Of a stretch of 64,000 bases of DNA, positions 1-12,496 are shown piece by piece (the stretch's first letter is position 1; every line of letters begins with the position of its first letter). Under the pieces are notes generated by a model. The model was not told the origin of the DNA and did no database searches. It saw only the letters and a program-made list of their open reading frames with translations. The translations under genes were made by a program, and so were the position numbers. The stretch covers positions 31,451 through 95,450 of the forward strand of contig JH720371.1 in assembly GCA_000231825.2 (NCBI GenBank). The letters are read 5' to 3'. The DNA comes from Tetrahymena elliotti 4EA. Lineage: Eukaryota; Ciliophora; Oligohymenophorea; Hymenostomatida; Tetrahymenidae.

Positions 1-990
1 TAATCCAGAGCCCAAATCAGATGTACCCTCATTACCAATTTAGTTGTAGTTGAGATGTAATACTATACTTTAAAGATTAGAGCATTTAGCTAATCCAGAA
101 CTTAATTTTGATGTACCTTTATCACCAATTTAGTTATAACTAAGATATAATTTTATAGTTTATAGATGAGAGCATTTAGCTAATCCAGTACCCAATTCTT
201 ACATACCCTGATCTCCAATTTTGTTATTGCTGAGACTTAGTTTAATACTTTATAGATTAGAGCATTTAGCTAATCCAGACCCTAATTGTTATATACCCTG
301 ATCACCAATTTAGTTATTGTTTAAACCTAGAACTATATTTTATAGATAAGAGCATTTAGCTAATCTAGAACCTAATTCTGATATACCCTTATGGCTAATT
401 TAGTTAATGTTTAGACCTAGTTCTAAACTTTATAGATTAGAGCATTTAGCTAACCCAGAGCCTAATTCAGATGTACCCCTATCACTAATTTAATTAAAGT
501 TGAGGTGTAATACTATACTTTATAGATTAGAGCATTTAGCTAATCCAGAGCTCAATTTGGAAGTACCTTTATCACCAATTTAGTTATTACTGAGATATAG
601 TTTTAAATTTAAGAGATTAGAGCATTTAGATAATCCAGAGCCCAATTCTGAAGTACCCTTATCACGAATTTAGTTATTGCCTAGGGCTAGAAGTATACTT
701 TATAGATTCTAGCACTTCGCTAATCCAGAACCCAATTCTGATGTCCCCTTATCACCAATTTTATTATAGTTAAGATATAGTTTTATATTTTAGAGATCTT
801 AGCATTTAGCTAATCCTGAACCCAGCTCTGATATACCCTAATCGCTAATTTAGTTTTCACTTAAATATAACTTCATACTCTAAAAATGAGTACGTTTCTA
901 TAATCTTGAAGATAATTCTGATAGTCCCATATCACCAAGTAAATTTTTTTTGGCATAAAGATTCAAAATATAGAGATAAGAATACTTCTT
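1..990 (-). repeat. Eleven tandem 90-bp coding repeats
   Basis: Units begin at 1, 91, 181, 271, 361, 451, 541, 631, 721, 811 and 901, each exactly 90 bp, with the near-constant block agcatttagctaatccaga at each junction. The exact period preserves the reading frame, and each unit encodes one 30-residue leucine-rich repeat on the minus strand. Confidence 0.92.
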
Positions 991-1131
991 ATCTATAAAC
1001 TCAGAACAATTATCATGCTTTTTTTAAACCTTCCTTTTACTAACTTGAATGTTTATGTTCAAATTCTATAATAAATGAGTGTTAAAAAAATCAGATTAAT
1101 TACAATTTTAGTTTGAATTCTAAAATAACAT
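1..1131 (-). CDS. Leucine-rich repeat protein, ribonuclease-inhibitor type, 3' end outside window
   Basis: Minus-strand frame of 377 codons with no TGA, running past position 1, so the C-terminus is missing. The ATG at 1131 is chosen because an in-frame TGA lies about 30 bases upstream of it. After a ~47-residue lead come eleven consecutive 30-residue leucine-rich repeats. The typical unit reads CSNLxSIxLxLxxNQIGNEG, then a short LGSGL-like end. Repeats of this kind form a horseshoe scaffold for protein binding and are abundant in ciliate genomes. Gln is encoded by TAA/TAG in nearly every unit. The first unit (901-990) is the most diverged, and homogeneity rises toward the window edge. No catalytic domain is visible; one could lie beyond the edge. 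The partner and pathway cannot be told from sequence. Confidence 0.85.
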
Positions 1132-2176
1132 TTTTTCTAAAATTATAGATTGAAAAACTAATCAAAATTTATTTAATTATTTCAAAATTTGCAGCTAAAA
1201 CTTTACTTATACAGAAATAATGTCAAAATTATTTATTTTTATTACTTTATTCTTTTAAGCATTTTTATATTTTTCAAATAAATCAATGCTAATTGGTAAT
1301 TTAAAACTATTTTTTTTTAATTCTCACAACTGAGAATTTAAAATTAAACTATCTTTAAAGACATAACAAAGAAAATTCTTTTAACTTTAATGAAGTTACA
1401 TCCATTTCATAAAAATATCTAACACAGCAAATTATATGTATTTAATAATAGAAGATGATGGAAATATCGTTTCATGAAAATTTAAAATTAAATAGTTTTT
1501 ATTTTTCTAAGCTAATTATGATATTCCTTTTTTAAAAAAAAAGAGATTCTTAAATTTATATTTTTGTTATCATTAGTGAATTAGCAGCCTTAAATAGCCA
1601 CCTACTAAATATATATTTTGTGAAATACATATATCAGGTTAAATATTACTAGACTTCAAATCTTCTTTTCCAACTATATATTTTTTTTTTTTTAAAAATT
1701 TAATACAACCTACAAATTTATTTTCTGTATTGGTAATAAACCTTAATTAATAATTTAAATATCTAAAAAGAAAATATTTTTTAGAAGATAGATATTTTCA
1801 ATTACTATATTTTTAAAAATTTATCTTGTTATTCTTAGAAATATGTTTAGATGCTGCTGTAATATTTATGATAAAATTTATATTTGGAAGAAAGAAAATT
1901 GAATACTAATTTAATGGATAGAAGGATTTGGTGAGTAAAACTAACTAATAAAATTAAGAATAAATACATGAAATAATATGAATGGTGTTTTTGAGGTCTT
2001 ATATTTGTAAAATAAGATGAGATCAAAATAAATGCAAGAATTAATCAATTAATTAATTAATAAATAAAAACTGATCAAAATATTATTGTATAAATACCAA
2101 AAAATTATAAAATTAGCGCAAATCAAATACAATTAAAGCTATATAATAATACTAAATATAATTTATTAGGATACAA
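1132..2176. other. Intergenic region between divergent genes
   Basis: Very AT-rich with long A and T runs and short ATTA repeats around 2041-2070. No frame of coding character was seen. It must hold the upstream regions of the minus-strand LRR gene and the plus-strand gene starting at 2177, but no defined promoter motif is recognisable. Confidence 0.6.
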
Positions 2177-4066
2177 ATGGAATGGATTTAGGCAGTGGAT
2201 TTACTAGTTTTTGATGATAAAGTCACTTGCTGTGACAAAGGAAATAAAGTTTTAATGGTTTGTACAAGCATTTAATGTAGAAAGAAGCAGAGATTAGTAT
2301 GTATGAAGTGCTCTAAAGTACATTCTGATCATTTAAATGAGCTTATTAAAGTTAAGCAATTTGTAAAGAATTCAAGTGAAAGACATGATACAACAAAAAG
2401 GGTTCAAAATTTTAAAGAAGAAATGCCTAGTTAGCCTATTAACTATGTTGATTCAATAGTCAATAACACAATAGCAAAATAGAAGACTAATTTTGTGCAA
2501 TAAATGTAGGAGATATAATAAAGAATGTCATTTGGAGTTAAAAAGGCTTTAGGTTAATTAGATGCATTTGATAAATCTAGAGAAAATGTGTTGAAATTAG
2601 ATAAAAAGAAAGGAGCAACATTAGAAACACTTTCAACTGAATTTTTAGAAATGATTATAGATTTGTATTGGAAATAGAATTAATAATATGATGTAGAAAG
2701 TGATGTGCCTCAGTTTGTTGAAGAGTAGATCCAGAAATGTTCTGAAAATATTTAATCTCTACTGTCTGATGTATTTTAGATGATAAATCAAGAGGCTAAT
2801 AAAACTTTAAGTAGAATTAAAACTCTCATAAAAAATGATAAGATAGAAGAGATGTAGAAATAATTAGAAAAAGAAGACAGAGATATATCTCCTCCTAGAT
2901 TTCCTAAGCCAAGAAATTACTCTCAGTCTCAACCAAGACCAATAAGCTCTAAAGTGCTCGGCAAGACTACTAATTTGTTAGAAATAGAAAACAAAATTAA
3001 TTAATAATAAGATCTTATAATTAAGGATATCGAAAAATTATAAGATAATAAGGCAAATCTATTTTCTGAAAATCACAATCTTTAAGACCTAAGTGATAAG
3101 TAAATAAGTTAGAATTTTTTTATTTGAAATATATTACTTACTTTTTAGTTTTTATAAATGAAACTGAAGCTTTCATTTTTTTTGGAAATCATCTATGTTT
3201 TTTCTTAAATATTTTAAAATTCTAGGTATTTCTAAGTGCTTGCAGACAGAATTTTAGCAAAAAAGAATGAAATAGAAAGAATGGAAAAGTGTAAGAACAT
3301 ACAAAATTTGAAAATTGCTAGAAATTAATTAAATAGTTTAATTAAAGAATAAGTTTAGCTTTATAAAAAAATGAATGCACAAAAGGTTAGAGTTGACAAT
3401 AGAATTTTAGAAGTGTTAAAAAATTTAGAGTACAAAGAAGAGGAATTGCAGGAGTCTAAAGTTATGCAGTAAAAGGTTTCTATTTAAAAGACCCTCTAAA
3501 AGTCATTCAATAATTTTACTGAATTGAATGATGAAGATGAAACAATTACCATATATGATTCTCCAACAAACAAGACTGTTTAAATTACTTAATATGCTCA
3601 AGATTCCATTCAAAAAAACTAGCCAAGTTATTAAAGTCAAAATCTACAAGGATATATTACACAACAACCTTCAGTATATAGTAATTCAATTAGGATATAA
3701 AACCGTAAGCCAAGCTAAATCAGAAATGCATCAAACTCAAAGACAAGACCTGATTCAGCCTGCAATTAGAGTTTAAGAAACAAATCTTTTTGTTCAGTAG
3801 GGACTTCCTTTTAAATAGGAAATTCAAATCAAAAGCACTCATTCGAAAAGTTTGAAAACAATAACAAAATCTTACTAAAATCTAATATTAATCAGGCATA
3901 CCTAAATATTAACCATTTATACAGCACTACAAAATCTGCCTTAACCAGTTAAAGTTAAACATAACCTTCACCAGTTAAATCAAAAAGACCCTCTTATATG
4001 TCCTCTTAAGACTCAGATACAACTGCTGCTTTTTCCCCTGTAAAAACACTCAAAAGAATCAATTGA
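2177..4066 (+). CDS. B-box-like zinc-binding, coiled-coil protein
   Basis: Two exons, 2177-3099 and 3226-4066, joined across a 126-base intron (GTAAATAA...TCTAG), give 587 residues ending in TGA. The N-terminus has Cys18, Cys19, Cys29, Cys34, Cys42, Cys45, His49 and His52. The C-x4-C-x7-C-x2-C-x3-H-x2-H spacing resembles a B-box type zinc fold. Roughly residues 70-270 and 290-400 are Gln/Lys/Glu-rich and probably coiled coil. The C-terminal third is rich in Ser, Asn and Gln with SP and TP dipeptides, suggesting a disordered, phosphorylatable tail. Without splicing the frame hits TGA inside the intron, while the spliced frame runs cleanly. Many ciliate proteins combine such a zinc finger with coiled coils; the function is unknown. 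Confidence 0.8.
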
Positions 4067-4490
4067 GTAATTATTCATTAAAATTTTTGTAGTTTTGCTA
4101 ATAATTGATTTAGAAAAAATGCTTTAATCACAAAACAAATTTTCTTTTTAATAAATAATAATTGATCACTTTTATTTTTGTTAATTTCCCATATTATTTA
4201 TATAAAACATATAACCTTGTAAAAATAGAAAATATTATTCTCAAAATTTACTGTTTTAACATTCAAAATCTATTAAGATTTAAAAAAAATAAATATTCAT
4301 AATTTATGCTGATTTAACTTATTTATATTGTATAATTTTAGAATTTATGAATATATTAAAAAAATATTATTTAATTTTTATTCTTTTTATTCTAAAAAAA
4401 TAAATAAAATATACTAACTTTAACAATAATAATTTAAGATACTTTAATCATATTTTATTTCAGTAAAATAAATATTTTATCAAAATATTA
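4067..4490. other. Intergenic region between convergent genes
   Basis: AT-rich 3' flanks of two convergent genes. No coding frame and no recognisable RNA gene were seen. Confidence 0.6.
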
Positions 4491-5488
4491 TCAATAGAGC
4501 TAATATGACTAAGTATGCACTTAGAGGTTAGATTAAGAAAGAACTTAAAAATCCTTTATATTAAAATAATTTAATAGTTTTTTATTATGTATAAGTTAAA
4601 ATTACCATCACATGAAGGCTGATCACAGACCATGATATCTTAAAAATAGCCCATAGTATTTGGTTTCAAGTTATAGATTCTTATTGAATCAATATTTGGT
4701 ACATCATTAAAATAGAAACTTACTTCTGCTTTAAATGTTTGATTTAAATATACTCTAATAGATTATGAATCCCAGTCAAGAAAGATATCACACTAAAAAA
4801 ATAAATATTATAAATTTATTGATATCATTTTGCATTATATTAAATTAATTACTCTAGTCCAAGTAGGTACAGTTATATCAGATTTTCCTTCAATTGTTGA
4901 ATTATAAAAATCAATCATTTAATTGTCATTAACTCTAACAAAACCAGCATTTCCACATCTAAAAAGAACTACTGTCTTATTTAACTAGAATTTCAAAGAT
5001 AACAATCAATATAAAAGATATGTTAATAGGAGTTTTAATAAAATATTATTGAAAAGATAATTTAAATTACATTTTAGTTAAGTAGACGTAAATTAGTATC
5101 TTCTGAATCAACATTAGTTGAATAAAAATTAAACATCAAGTGAGTAGGCTTTATGTTTTGAGTGAATTAGTAGCTTAAATGATTTGTAAGGAATGCTAAT
5201 GGTGCAGTTTCTGTTTTAACCATTTATAAGGAATACTTGTTATCTATCTATACTGAATTAAATTTGACTGAGGCAGAAGCTGAATCTTCTTTCCATTAAG
5301 CTAAATTACTTGGCGAAAAACTTCCATAACCATTTAAATAATCTAATTTTTAATAAACTTGTAAAACGCTAGCTTTAATTTTTAAAAATACCAACTCCTT
5401 TGGCAACATTTGCTTGTTGTTAGCTTGTATCTCCAAATACTTAAATTAGAGCTTAAAAAAATAAAAATATGTGTATTTATGAAAGCAT
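4491..5488 (-). CDS. Secreted protein of unknown function
   Basis: Multi-exon minus-strand gene of about 248 residues. The ATG at 5488 opens a clear signal peptide (MLSQIHIFLFFQALIQ). Exons read downward: 5488 to 5071 (with an internal frame change, see below), 4984-4853, 4792-4606 and 4543-4491. Introns are 4985-5070, 4793-4852 and 4544-4605, all starting GTAATT and ending AG. The body carries motifs such as NGYGSFSPSNLAQW, FRCGNAGFVRVND and TRCDIFLDWDSQ. The alternation of short strands suggests a beta-sandwich extracellular domain, but I recognise no family. The signal-peptide frame and the main frame differ. A very short intron (for instance 5398-5440, 43 bases) or a sequence error must join them. 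The last exon is preferred because the unspliced tail would be oddly hydrophobic. Confidence 0.62.
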
Positions 5489-8400
5489 TTTTATATAAAT
5501 TATACAACTAAAGTTAATTTATGAATCAAATTATAGCTGAATCAATATATTTAATTAAAAAATATTCAATTTAAATTCTTTATGATTAAGTATTTCTACA
5601 TACATTCATTCACTCATTCATTCATTATAAAAATCTAAATATTTTTTTCTATAAAAATTGTTAATTAATAATGACATGATATTTTTTTTTAAATTAATAT
5701 CATATTTATTAATATTACATTTATTGTATGTGCCTTTTATTATTGAAATTATAATATATTTTTATATTAAATTTAAAAACACATAATTCTTAATATTAAT
5801 TACTTAGTATCATCATTTATAAAAACAAGTATTGAATGATATAGTTCCTCAAGATAATATTTTTATGTATTTAAAATAACTTTTGTTTCTTTTAGGATTT
5901 TGAGTTGCTAAATACAAATCTCATATATAAAAATTATAAACTTTTTTTTATTTTAATTTGTCTATTTTGAAATTTATTGAGTAAATTGATTTGATTTTAT
6001 TTAAATATATTTACATTAAAAAAAATATACTAAGATAATTTAAAAGTTCAATTAAAATCATATAATATCATAAGATATTTCTTAGGTAGATCATAAAACT
6101 CAATAAAATTCATTTCATGCAATTTTATTTAGTAACAATAAATAATCAAAAAAGAATTGATCATATTTCTCACTATCCTGTTAACTGTTTTAATCTTTTA
6201 AGGAAAAGTTACATTTGTTTTATTTTAACATAAGTTTTTAACTGTCATTGATAATTTATATTATTCATACTATTTTGAGACATTAATTTTTTCTTAAAAA
6301 TATATTTATTAATTAAGAGCTAAGTAAAGCTTAAAACATTATTCTCAATTAAAAAATTTTGTTTATTCTTTCTATAAATAACAGCAAATAAATAAAAACT
6401 AATTTATTTTACAAAATATTTAAAATAAATAAATAAAATCAAAATAGTAAAAAGTTAGTTTATACAACTTTTTCAATTTTTTACAAATGTCATTATTGAA
6501 TATTTAAAAAATAGGAGATCAAATTTTTATTAACAATCAAGATTAATAGAAAATTTTGAATTTTGATAAAATTTTAGTGATGAATTTGATTTAATTATAA
6601 AATAATTTAATTTGTTTATTTTAAGAAACAAACAATTAATACTAATTATTAGTTATGCTAATATTAAAATAAAACTTTTTATAAATTATATTAATATCTT
6701 TTTCTATTAGAACCATGCTTTAGATTTTTAAATCTTTAAGAGTAGATTTCTAATGAAGATAAGTGTATATTTATCTTTATTAAAATGAATGATGGCATTT
6801 CTGTAAAAATTATATTTTAATATGAATGACTCAAATGACGACATACTATTAATTAGATAAATAAATAAATAATTATATTGTTATAAAGCTTCTATTTTAT
6901 AAACCTCTTATCAACTCTATTGAAATATTGGTACTTTTTTTTAGAAAAAAAGACTGACTCTCTTAATGTATGATGGATGGTCTAATAAATATTAGAATTT
7001 AAGTTAAGTATTTTTTGAAAATATTATGACTCTCCCGTAGAAATTTAATTATTTTGACTAATTTATCATTTACTTACATTTTAATTATTGTTTTTTATGC
7101 AAAAAATTTAAAGTTATGAAACTCTACTGTTTGAAAAAAATAAAATGAAAAAATATCTTTTGAATTAGTTTTAGTCAACTTTATCACCTTAGAAAGAAGT
7201 ATTTAATAATACTTAAAACAATTTATTTGAAAAATTCTTTTGAGTTTTTATAATTTCATTTTAATTATTAATCGGAAACAAAATAGAAAATTAGAAAAAT
7301 TTCTCTAAAAAATCTTACAGTTTTTGGTTAATTTAAGCTTAGAGTAATTCTTTTATAAAAAGAGTCTGAAATTATTAAATTAGAATTATTTTGTTTATTT
7401 TGAAGTACTAAATAAAATAAATTGTTGATAAAAAAATATGGGTTTTGAAAAGGAAATTTGTTTGCTTTTTTTAATAAGTTTATGAATGAAAATCATTAAA
7501 TATTTGCATATTAAAAGAAGTAATTAATTTAAATCGAAATGCTACAAAATAGAATGTAAACTAAATTATCTTAAATAATTTAAGCATTTATCAGATTTAT
7601 TTTATGGAAAGAAACAATTTAGGTTGGTATCCTTTTATTTTAAACAGATAAAATCTACAAATGTATTAATTATTTATTGATTTACGATGTTCTCAACATA
7701 TAAAAAATTGAGAGTTATTTAAGAAAGGTATGAGTATTGATGGCCTTTTAATATTTGGTTGAAAAGGATTTACTTGAAAAACCAAAGCAAATGATGATTT
7801 TGACGTATTTTATGCATTTTCAGATAGAAATAATTAAATATTTGAATTGATTAAAGCTTACCTCACAAAAAATTAAGTTATTGATTGATTAATTATCAAG
7901 AAACTAATATTCGATAACAATTTCAAGTAAATTGGATGAATATGATACCTTTAAATAATTATAAAAGAAATAACCAAGCGATTCCTATTTATAAAATGAA
8001 AAATAGTCAAAATTTACATATTTGATGGGCTGCTTTGGCAAAAGGAGAAAAAGTTAAATTTTTGTTGATTGAAAATCTTTATTTATTATTTATTAAATTT
8101 TTTATTGTCCAACATACATACTTTGATGCATTTGTAGAGTAGTTTTCATTTGAAGATTTTAAAAAATGTAGAATTGATAGCATACATGATAAATATTTTA
8201 TTGATTAATTATTTAGGAGCAGTGAGAAACAAGGGAGTTTCTTTTGTTAAAGAATTTAATTATATGCACAACTTATTTTATGAATTAAAGGAATTGTAAT
8301 CAACATGATTTTAAACTAAAATGACGCATTGATTAGTCATTTTAATAAAATATCTAAAATCATTCAAATTAATGTAATTCGATCTGAATTATATTTCTTA

Positions 8401-8675
8401 GATTATTCTTATTCTATAAGGGAGTAATTTCTTAAGATAGTGACTTTATTAGTGATATTATAATTGTATGGGAAATCTATATGAACAAACAATTTTTATA
8501 TGAAAAAGCAGGCTAATCCAGAATTCAGAAATGCATTTAATTTACTATGTATATCAAAATAGTTATTTACTTTCTCTTATGAGATTGTTAGTGTGTATAA
8601 AAATCAAAACAGATTCCAATATTTATATTAATTAAATAAATAAATATCAAAATAGATTAAAAACATAATCAAAAC
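5489..8675. other. 3.2-kb gene-poor AT-rich region
   Basis: No coding frame could be supported on either strand with TGA as the only stop. Slightly less AT-rich patches around 7700-8060 and 8490-8620 did not give consistent translations. A short cattcatt-type microsatellite lies near 5604-5622. The right end must contain the promoter of the strongly codon-biased gene at 8676, but no motif is recognisable. Confidence 0.5.
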
Positions 8676-11077
8676 ATGAGAAAAGTATTTATTGCTTTAG
8701 CTTTAATCGCTTTGTGCTCTGCTTTAAATCTTCATGAAACCCTTTCCAAGTAAGGTTATGAAGAAAAGCCTCACTACTTCGGTTTCAAGTAACTTACCAA
8801 GGAATACTCCGAATACGTTGACACTGTCATTATTGATGGTTTCAAGACTGTCTTAGAAGATCCTTCCCTTTATGCTACTTTCCTCAAGACTCTTACTTCT
8901 TTCACCGAAGAAGATAAGAACGCTGCCTTCATTACCTGTTCCAAGGGTGCCAAGCCAGGTTTCTTCAAATTCTTGGGAGAATAAGACGGTGTTGTAGGTC
9001 CCAATGGTTCTGAAACTATTACCTTAACCCCTACCGAAGGTGATTGCTTTGAATCAGTAACAATATTTATTATTTTTCAAACAAAAATGAGACCTTCTTA
9101 AAGTTATAAAATAACAAATTTCATCACAAACAATAATAAAAACAGATGAATAAAATATTGTAAAACATCCAACAAAATAAAATTTTCATTTTTCTCAAAA
9201 AAGACAAAATCTTTAAAAATAATTATGCCTACTAAACAGCTCTCCTCTTTATCTTTTTTGAATTTCTTGTAAATTGTAAAAAATTAATATATTTTTAATT
9301 AATTGTAAAGGTCACTGTCTAATACACCAAAATCAGCAACAAGAGCGTTGAATTGATCTTCACTCCTGGTAACAGAAGAAACGGTACTGCTGACAACTGT
9401 AAGGACTCTTACACTATTGGTTCTACCACTAACTACCACGCTCTTGCTTTGGGTAAGCCCAACAAGCCCCACAAGTGGACCTTAAAGCACTTGAAGCCCC
9501 AAAACTTGTAGGCTATTGAAACTTTCGGTTTGAGAATTTTCAAGACTTGCGATTCCTTCGCTAACATTTTACCCGACCTCGTCATCACCGTTGGTCTCTT
9601 TGCTGGTGGTTTCGGTCTTAACCCCGATGTCCCCATTTTCGGTTCCAAGCCCACCTGGTGGATGGAAGTCCTCAACCCCTTATTCATTCAATAAGGTAAA
9701 TAAATGAATAAAACATCTATCTATCTATTTATAATGATGAAAATGATGAATGAATTAATTTGAGTGATTAAATAATACCGAAGAACATTTGGCTATGAAA
9801 AGAAATTATTAAGAAATATAACCAATAGTATTAAGCAAATCAAATAAATTCTTTTATTGATTTAAACAAATCACTCAGAATAAAAAAATCATAGAATATC
9901 TTTTTATCAAATTACAAACCTAAGATTATACTGATTTGAATGGAATCAAATGATTCTGATTATTAATTATTAAATCAGTTTGAGATAATTCAGAATTTTA
10001 TCAGATTTTCAAATTTATAAATTAATTACAATTTTAGACAATTTTTAAAAAAAATATTTGAAATAAAAAAGGTACTGGATATGTTTGGATCAAGAGAGAA
10101 GACAAGTTTGTTGATTTAGATGAGACTGAAGTTCACCCTGGTGATTTCCTCATCATTACCAGAATGGATGGTTTAGATCAAATTATTCAATGGGGTACTG
10201 GTTCAAGAAGTGGTCACTCCGTTACTCTTTTGGAATTAGACGGTGAAATCTATGCTGTTGAATCTCAAGATGCTTGGTACTGGCCCAAGAAGAAAATCCA
10301 AAGAAACACTTGGAAGGAATGGAAGTAATATGCCCAAAATGCTGGCTTTAATGTTGCCCATTTACCCTTGAGAGAAGAAATCAGATAAAAGTTCAACAAC
10401 ACCGCTGCTGCTGAATGGTTCTCTACCGTTGAAGGTGTTCCATATGGTTATCACAACTTCTTGTTCGGTTGGATTGATACTGAAAATAAAAACTTACCTG
10501 CCGTCCTCGATATTAACTTCGTTTACAGTATCTTCACTCTTATTGAAAAGTTCATCCCTGCTGTCTCCAAATCCCTTGTTGGCGAAGCTGTTAACAAGAG
10601 ATTAGGAACTGAAAATCTTAACTTAGTCTAATTATACGAACTTATGTATCAAAGAAACCTTACCGTTGCTTAAGTCTTTGCTATCCCCGAATAAGATTCT
10701 TGGATTTACTCTGATGGTCCCTCCATGGTTTGCTCTTCCTTCGTTGCTGCTATCTGGAAGGCTGGTGGTCTCTTCGACGGACTTGAAATCAATGTAAATA
10801 AATTTAAATCTTATAAGATAAATATTAAAATATATTATTTATAATTTAATAGGCTACTGAATTCACCCCTAGAGATGTTTATCAAACCAACTTCTTCGAT
10901 AAGAAATACAAAAAGCCTGAAAAGTGCCTCAAGGATGGTCTTCCTTATTGCCAAATTATGGGTAAATTCGTTATGGATGTTGCTACTGATGGTTACAGCA
11001 CCATTAATCCTTACTCTAACATGTATGAACACTGCCCTTCTCAACCTCCTTTGTTCTTACGTACCAAGGGTTGTTGA
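8676..11077 (+). CDS. Secreted permuted papain-fold (NlpC/YiiX-like) cysteine hydrolase
   Basis: Four exons (8676-9056, 9311-9695, 10072-10793, 10853-11077) splice into 570 residues ending in TGA. The first ~17 residues (MRKVFIALALIALCSAL) are a signal peptide. Residues about 276-305 (VHPGDFLIITRMDG, then GTGSRSGHS) and about 472-486 (PSMVCSSFVAAIWKAGG) match the order expected of permuted NlpC/P60- and YiiX-type papain folds: catalytic His (His304) first, catalytic Cys (Cys476) later. Such enzymes cleave amide or ester bonds in peptides or lipids; the substrate here is unknown. The N-terminal 250 residues are unassigned. Exons are strikingly richer in G and C than anything nearby, with TTC, AAG, ACC and GTC codons preferred, typical of highly expressed ciliate genes. 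Introns are 254, 376 and 59 bases and as AT-rich as the flanks. Confidence 0.88.
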
Positions 11078-12496
11078 TTAAATAAATAAACAAATAAACA
11101 AGCGCTTGTTTTTCTTAAAATTTATAATAAAAAAAACTTATTAAAAAATTTAAGTTTGAACAATTAGTCATTAATTCTACGTTAATAAATGCATATTCTA
11201 AAGATTTAATAAATTTTCATCACTAACCACAAATCATCTTCAACTATATATTCAATTTATTTCATTAAATCTTCTTATTCTAGTAATTCCTCTTTATTAT
11301 TGTAGTATAAAGAAATTTGTTAATCTTTATTTATTTATTTTTTCTATTTATATTTTTGATTTTAGTAAAATCAAAAAATGGTTGAATTATATTAAATTAA
11401 ATCAAATATTCACCACATATTTATCTAAAAGATAGTAAGCTTAATCCTCTTAGTTGATTTTAAAACTGATTTTTTTTTTTTGAATACTAATTTCCAAATT
11501 TACTCATCAACTTAAATTTTTCAGATTCTCTTTATATTAATTAAATTGTGTAATCAATTTTCTTTTCAAAGTATCTAAGTTACTACCAAAACAATTTTCA
11601 AAAAAATATAAGTTTTCTAAAATTAAGTAAACATTAAAATTGATCATATTTTTACACAATCTATTTAAATCAAGAATTAAAACTCTTAAAGATTTATTAA
11701 CTTAATATTTCAACATAAAAGTTTTTTTCAAATGTATAAATTAATATAAAAATATGGATTAAGTAGAGGAGTGTAGTAATTTTAGCAAATTTTCATGAGA
11801 TAAAACAAAATAAATAGTAATAAAATTATGAATTTTTAAAAATAATATTTTAATTTTGGGAAGAGTAGCAAGCAACTAATTCATTTATTTATATTTAATT
11901 TAGAATAAATAAAGCAAAATGTTAATTTTAAAACTCAAACAATTCTTTGATAAGAAAGGTTTATTTATTTATGATAATATTTAAAGCTGAATAAAATAGT
12001 TTTAAATAAAAATCTAATCAAATATCTTTTAATAACAATGAATTAAAACCTTGCTAATTTTAAAAACATTTTTCTAAAAAAATAATGAAAATGATAAAAT
12101 ATTTTAAAAAAATAAGCTATGATAAAAATCAATATTTAATTTAAAATAATTGCTTAAGAAATTGTGTGAAAGAATATCTTTCTAGTACTTAAATAATGAT
12201 TGATTAATATGGATGTGTTTATCTTAATATTATTGAAGATAAAAAATGAAGCACATTATTATTATTACTGAGGTATATTAAAATATTAATGGTATTTATT
12301 CAATCAAATTAATTTTTAATTTACTTATGAAGGATTGTTTAAGTTCAAAAATCCAATAATAAGTTTTTTGCAATAATCTAAGTATAAAGAGAGTAAATCA
12401 AAAAAAAATAAACAAGTAAGAAAGAACAAATAATTTAATTACTTTCATTATAGAACAAACTATTGATTTTGTTAAAGCAAGATTTTTTTATTTCCT
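11078..12496. other. Intergenic region, 1.4 kb
   Basis: AT-rich sequence with frequent TGA in all frames. No gene, RNA or repeat of note was seen. Confidence 0.6.

Noticed and set aside
1..990. CRISPR array or satellite DNA
   Set aside because: The 90-bp repeats are contiguous without spacers, keep a reading frame and encode leucine-rich repeats on the minus strand.
7700..8060. Possible gene in a slightly less AT-rich patch
   Set aside because: All frames meet TGA quickly and no splice arrangement gives a sensible protein.
10835..11044. Minus-strand open frame opposite exon 4 of the papain-like gene
   Set aside because: The sense strand has the coding bias, splice sites and protein family match.
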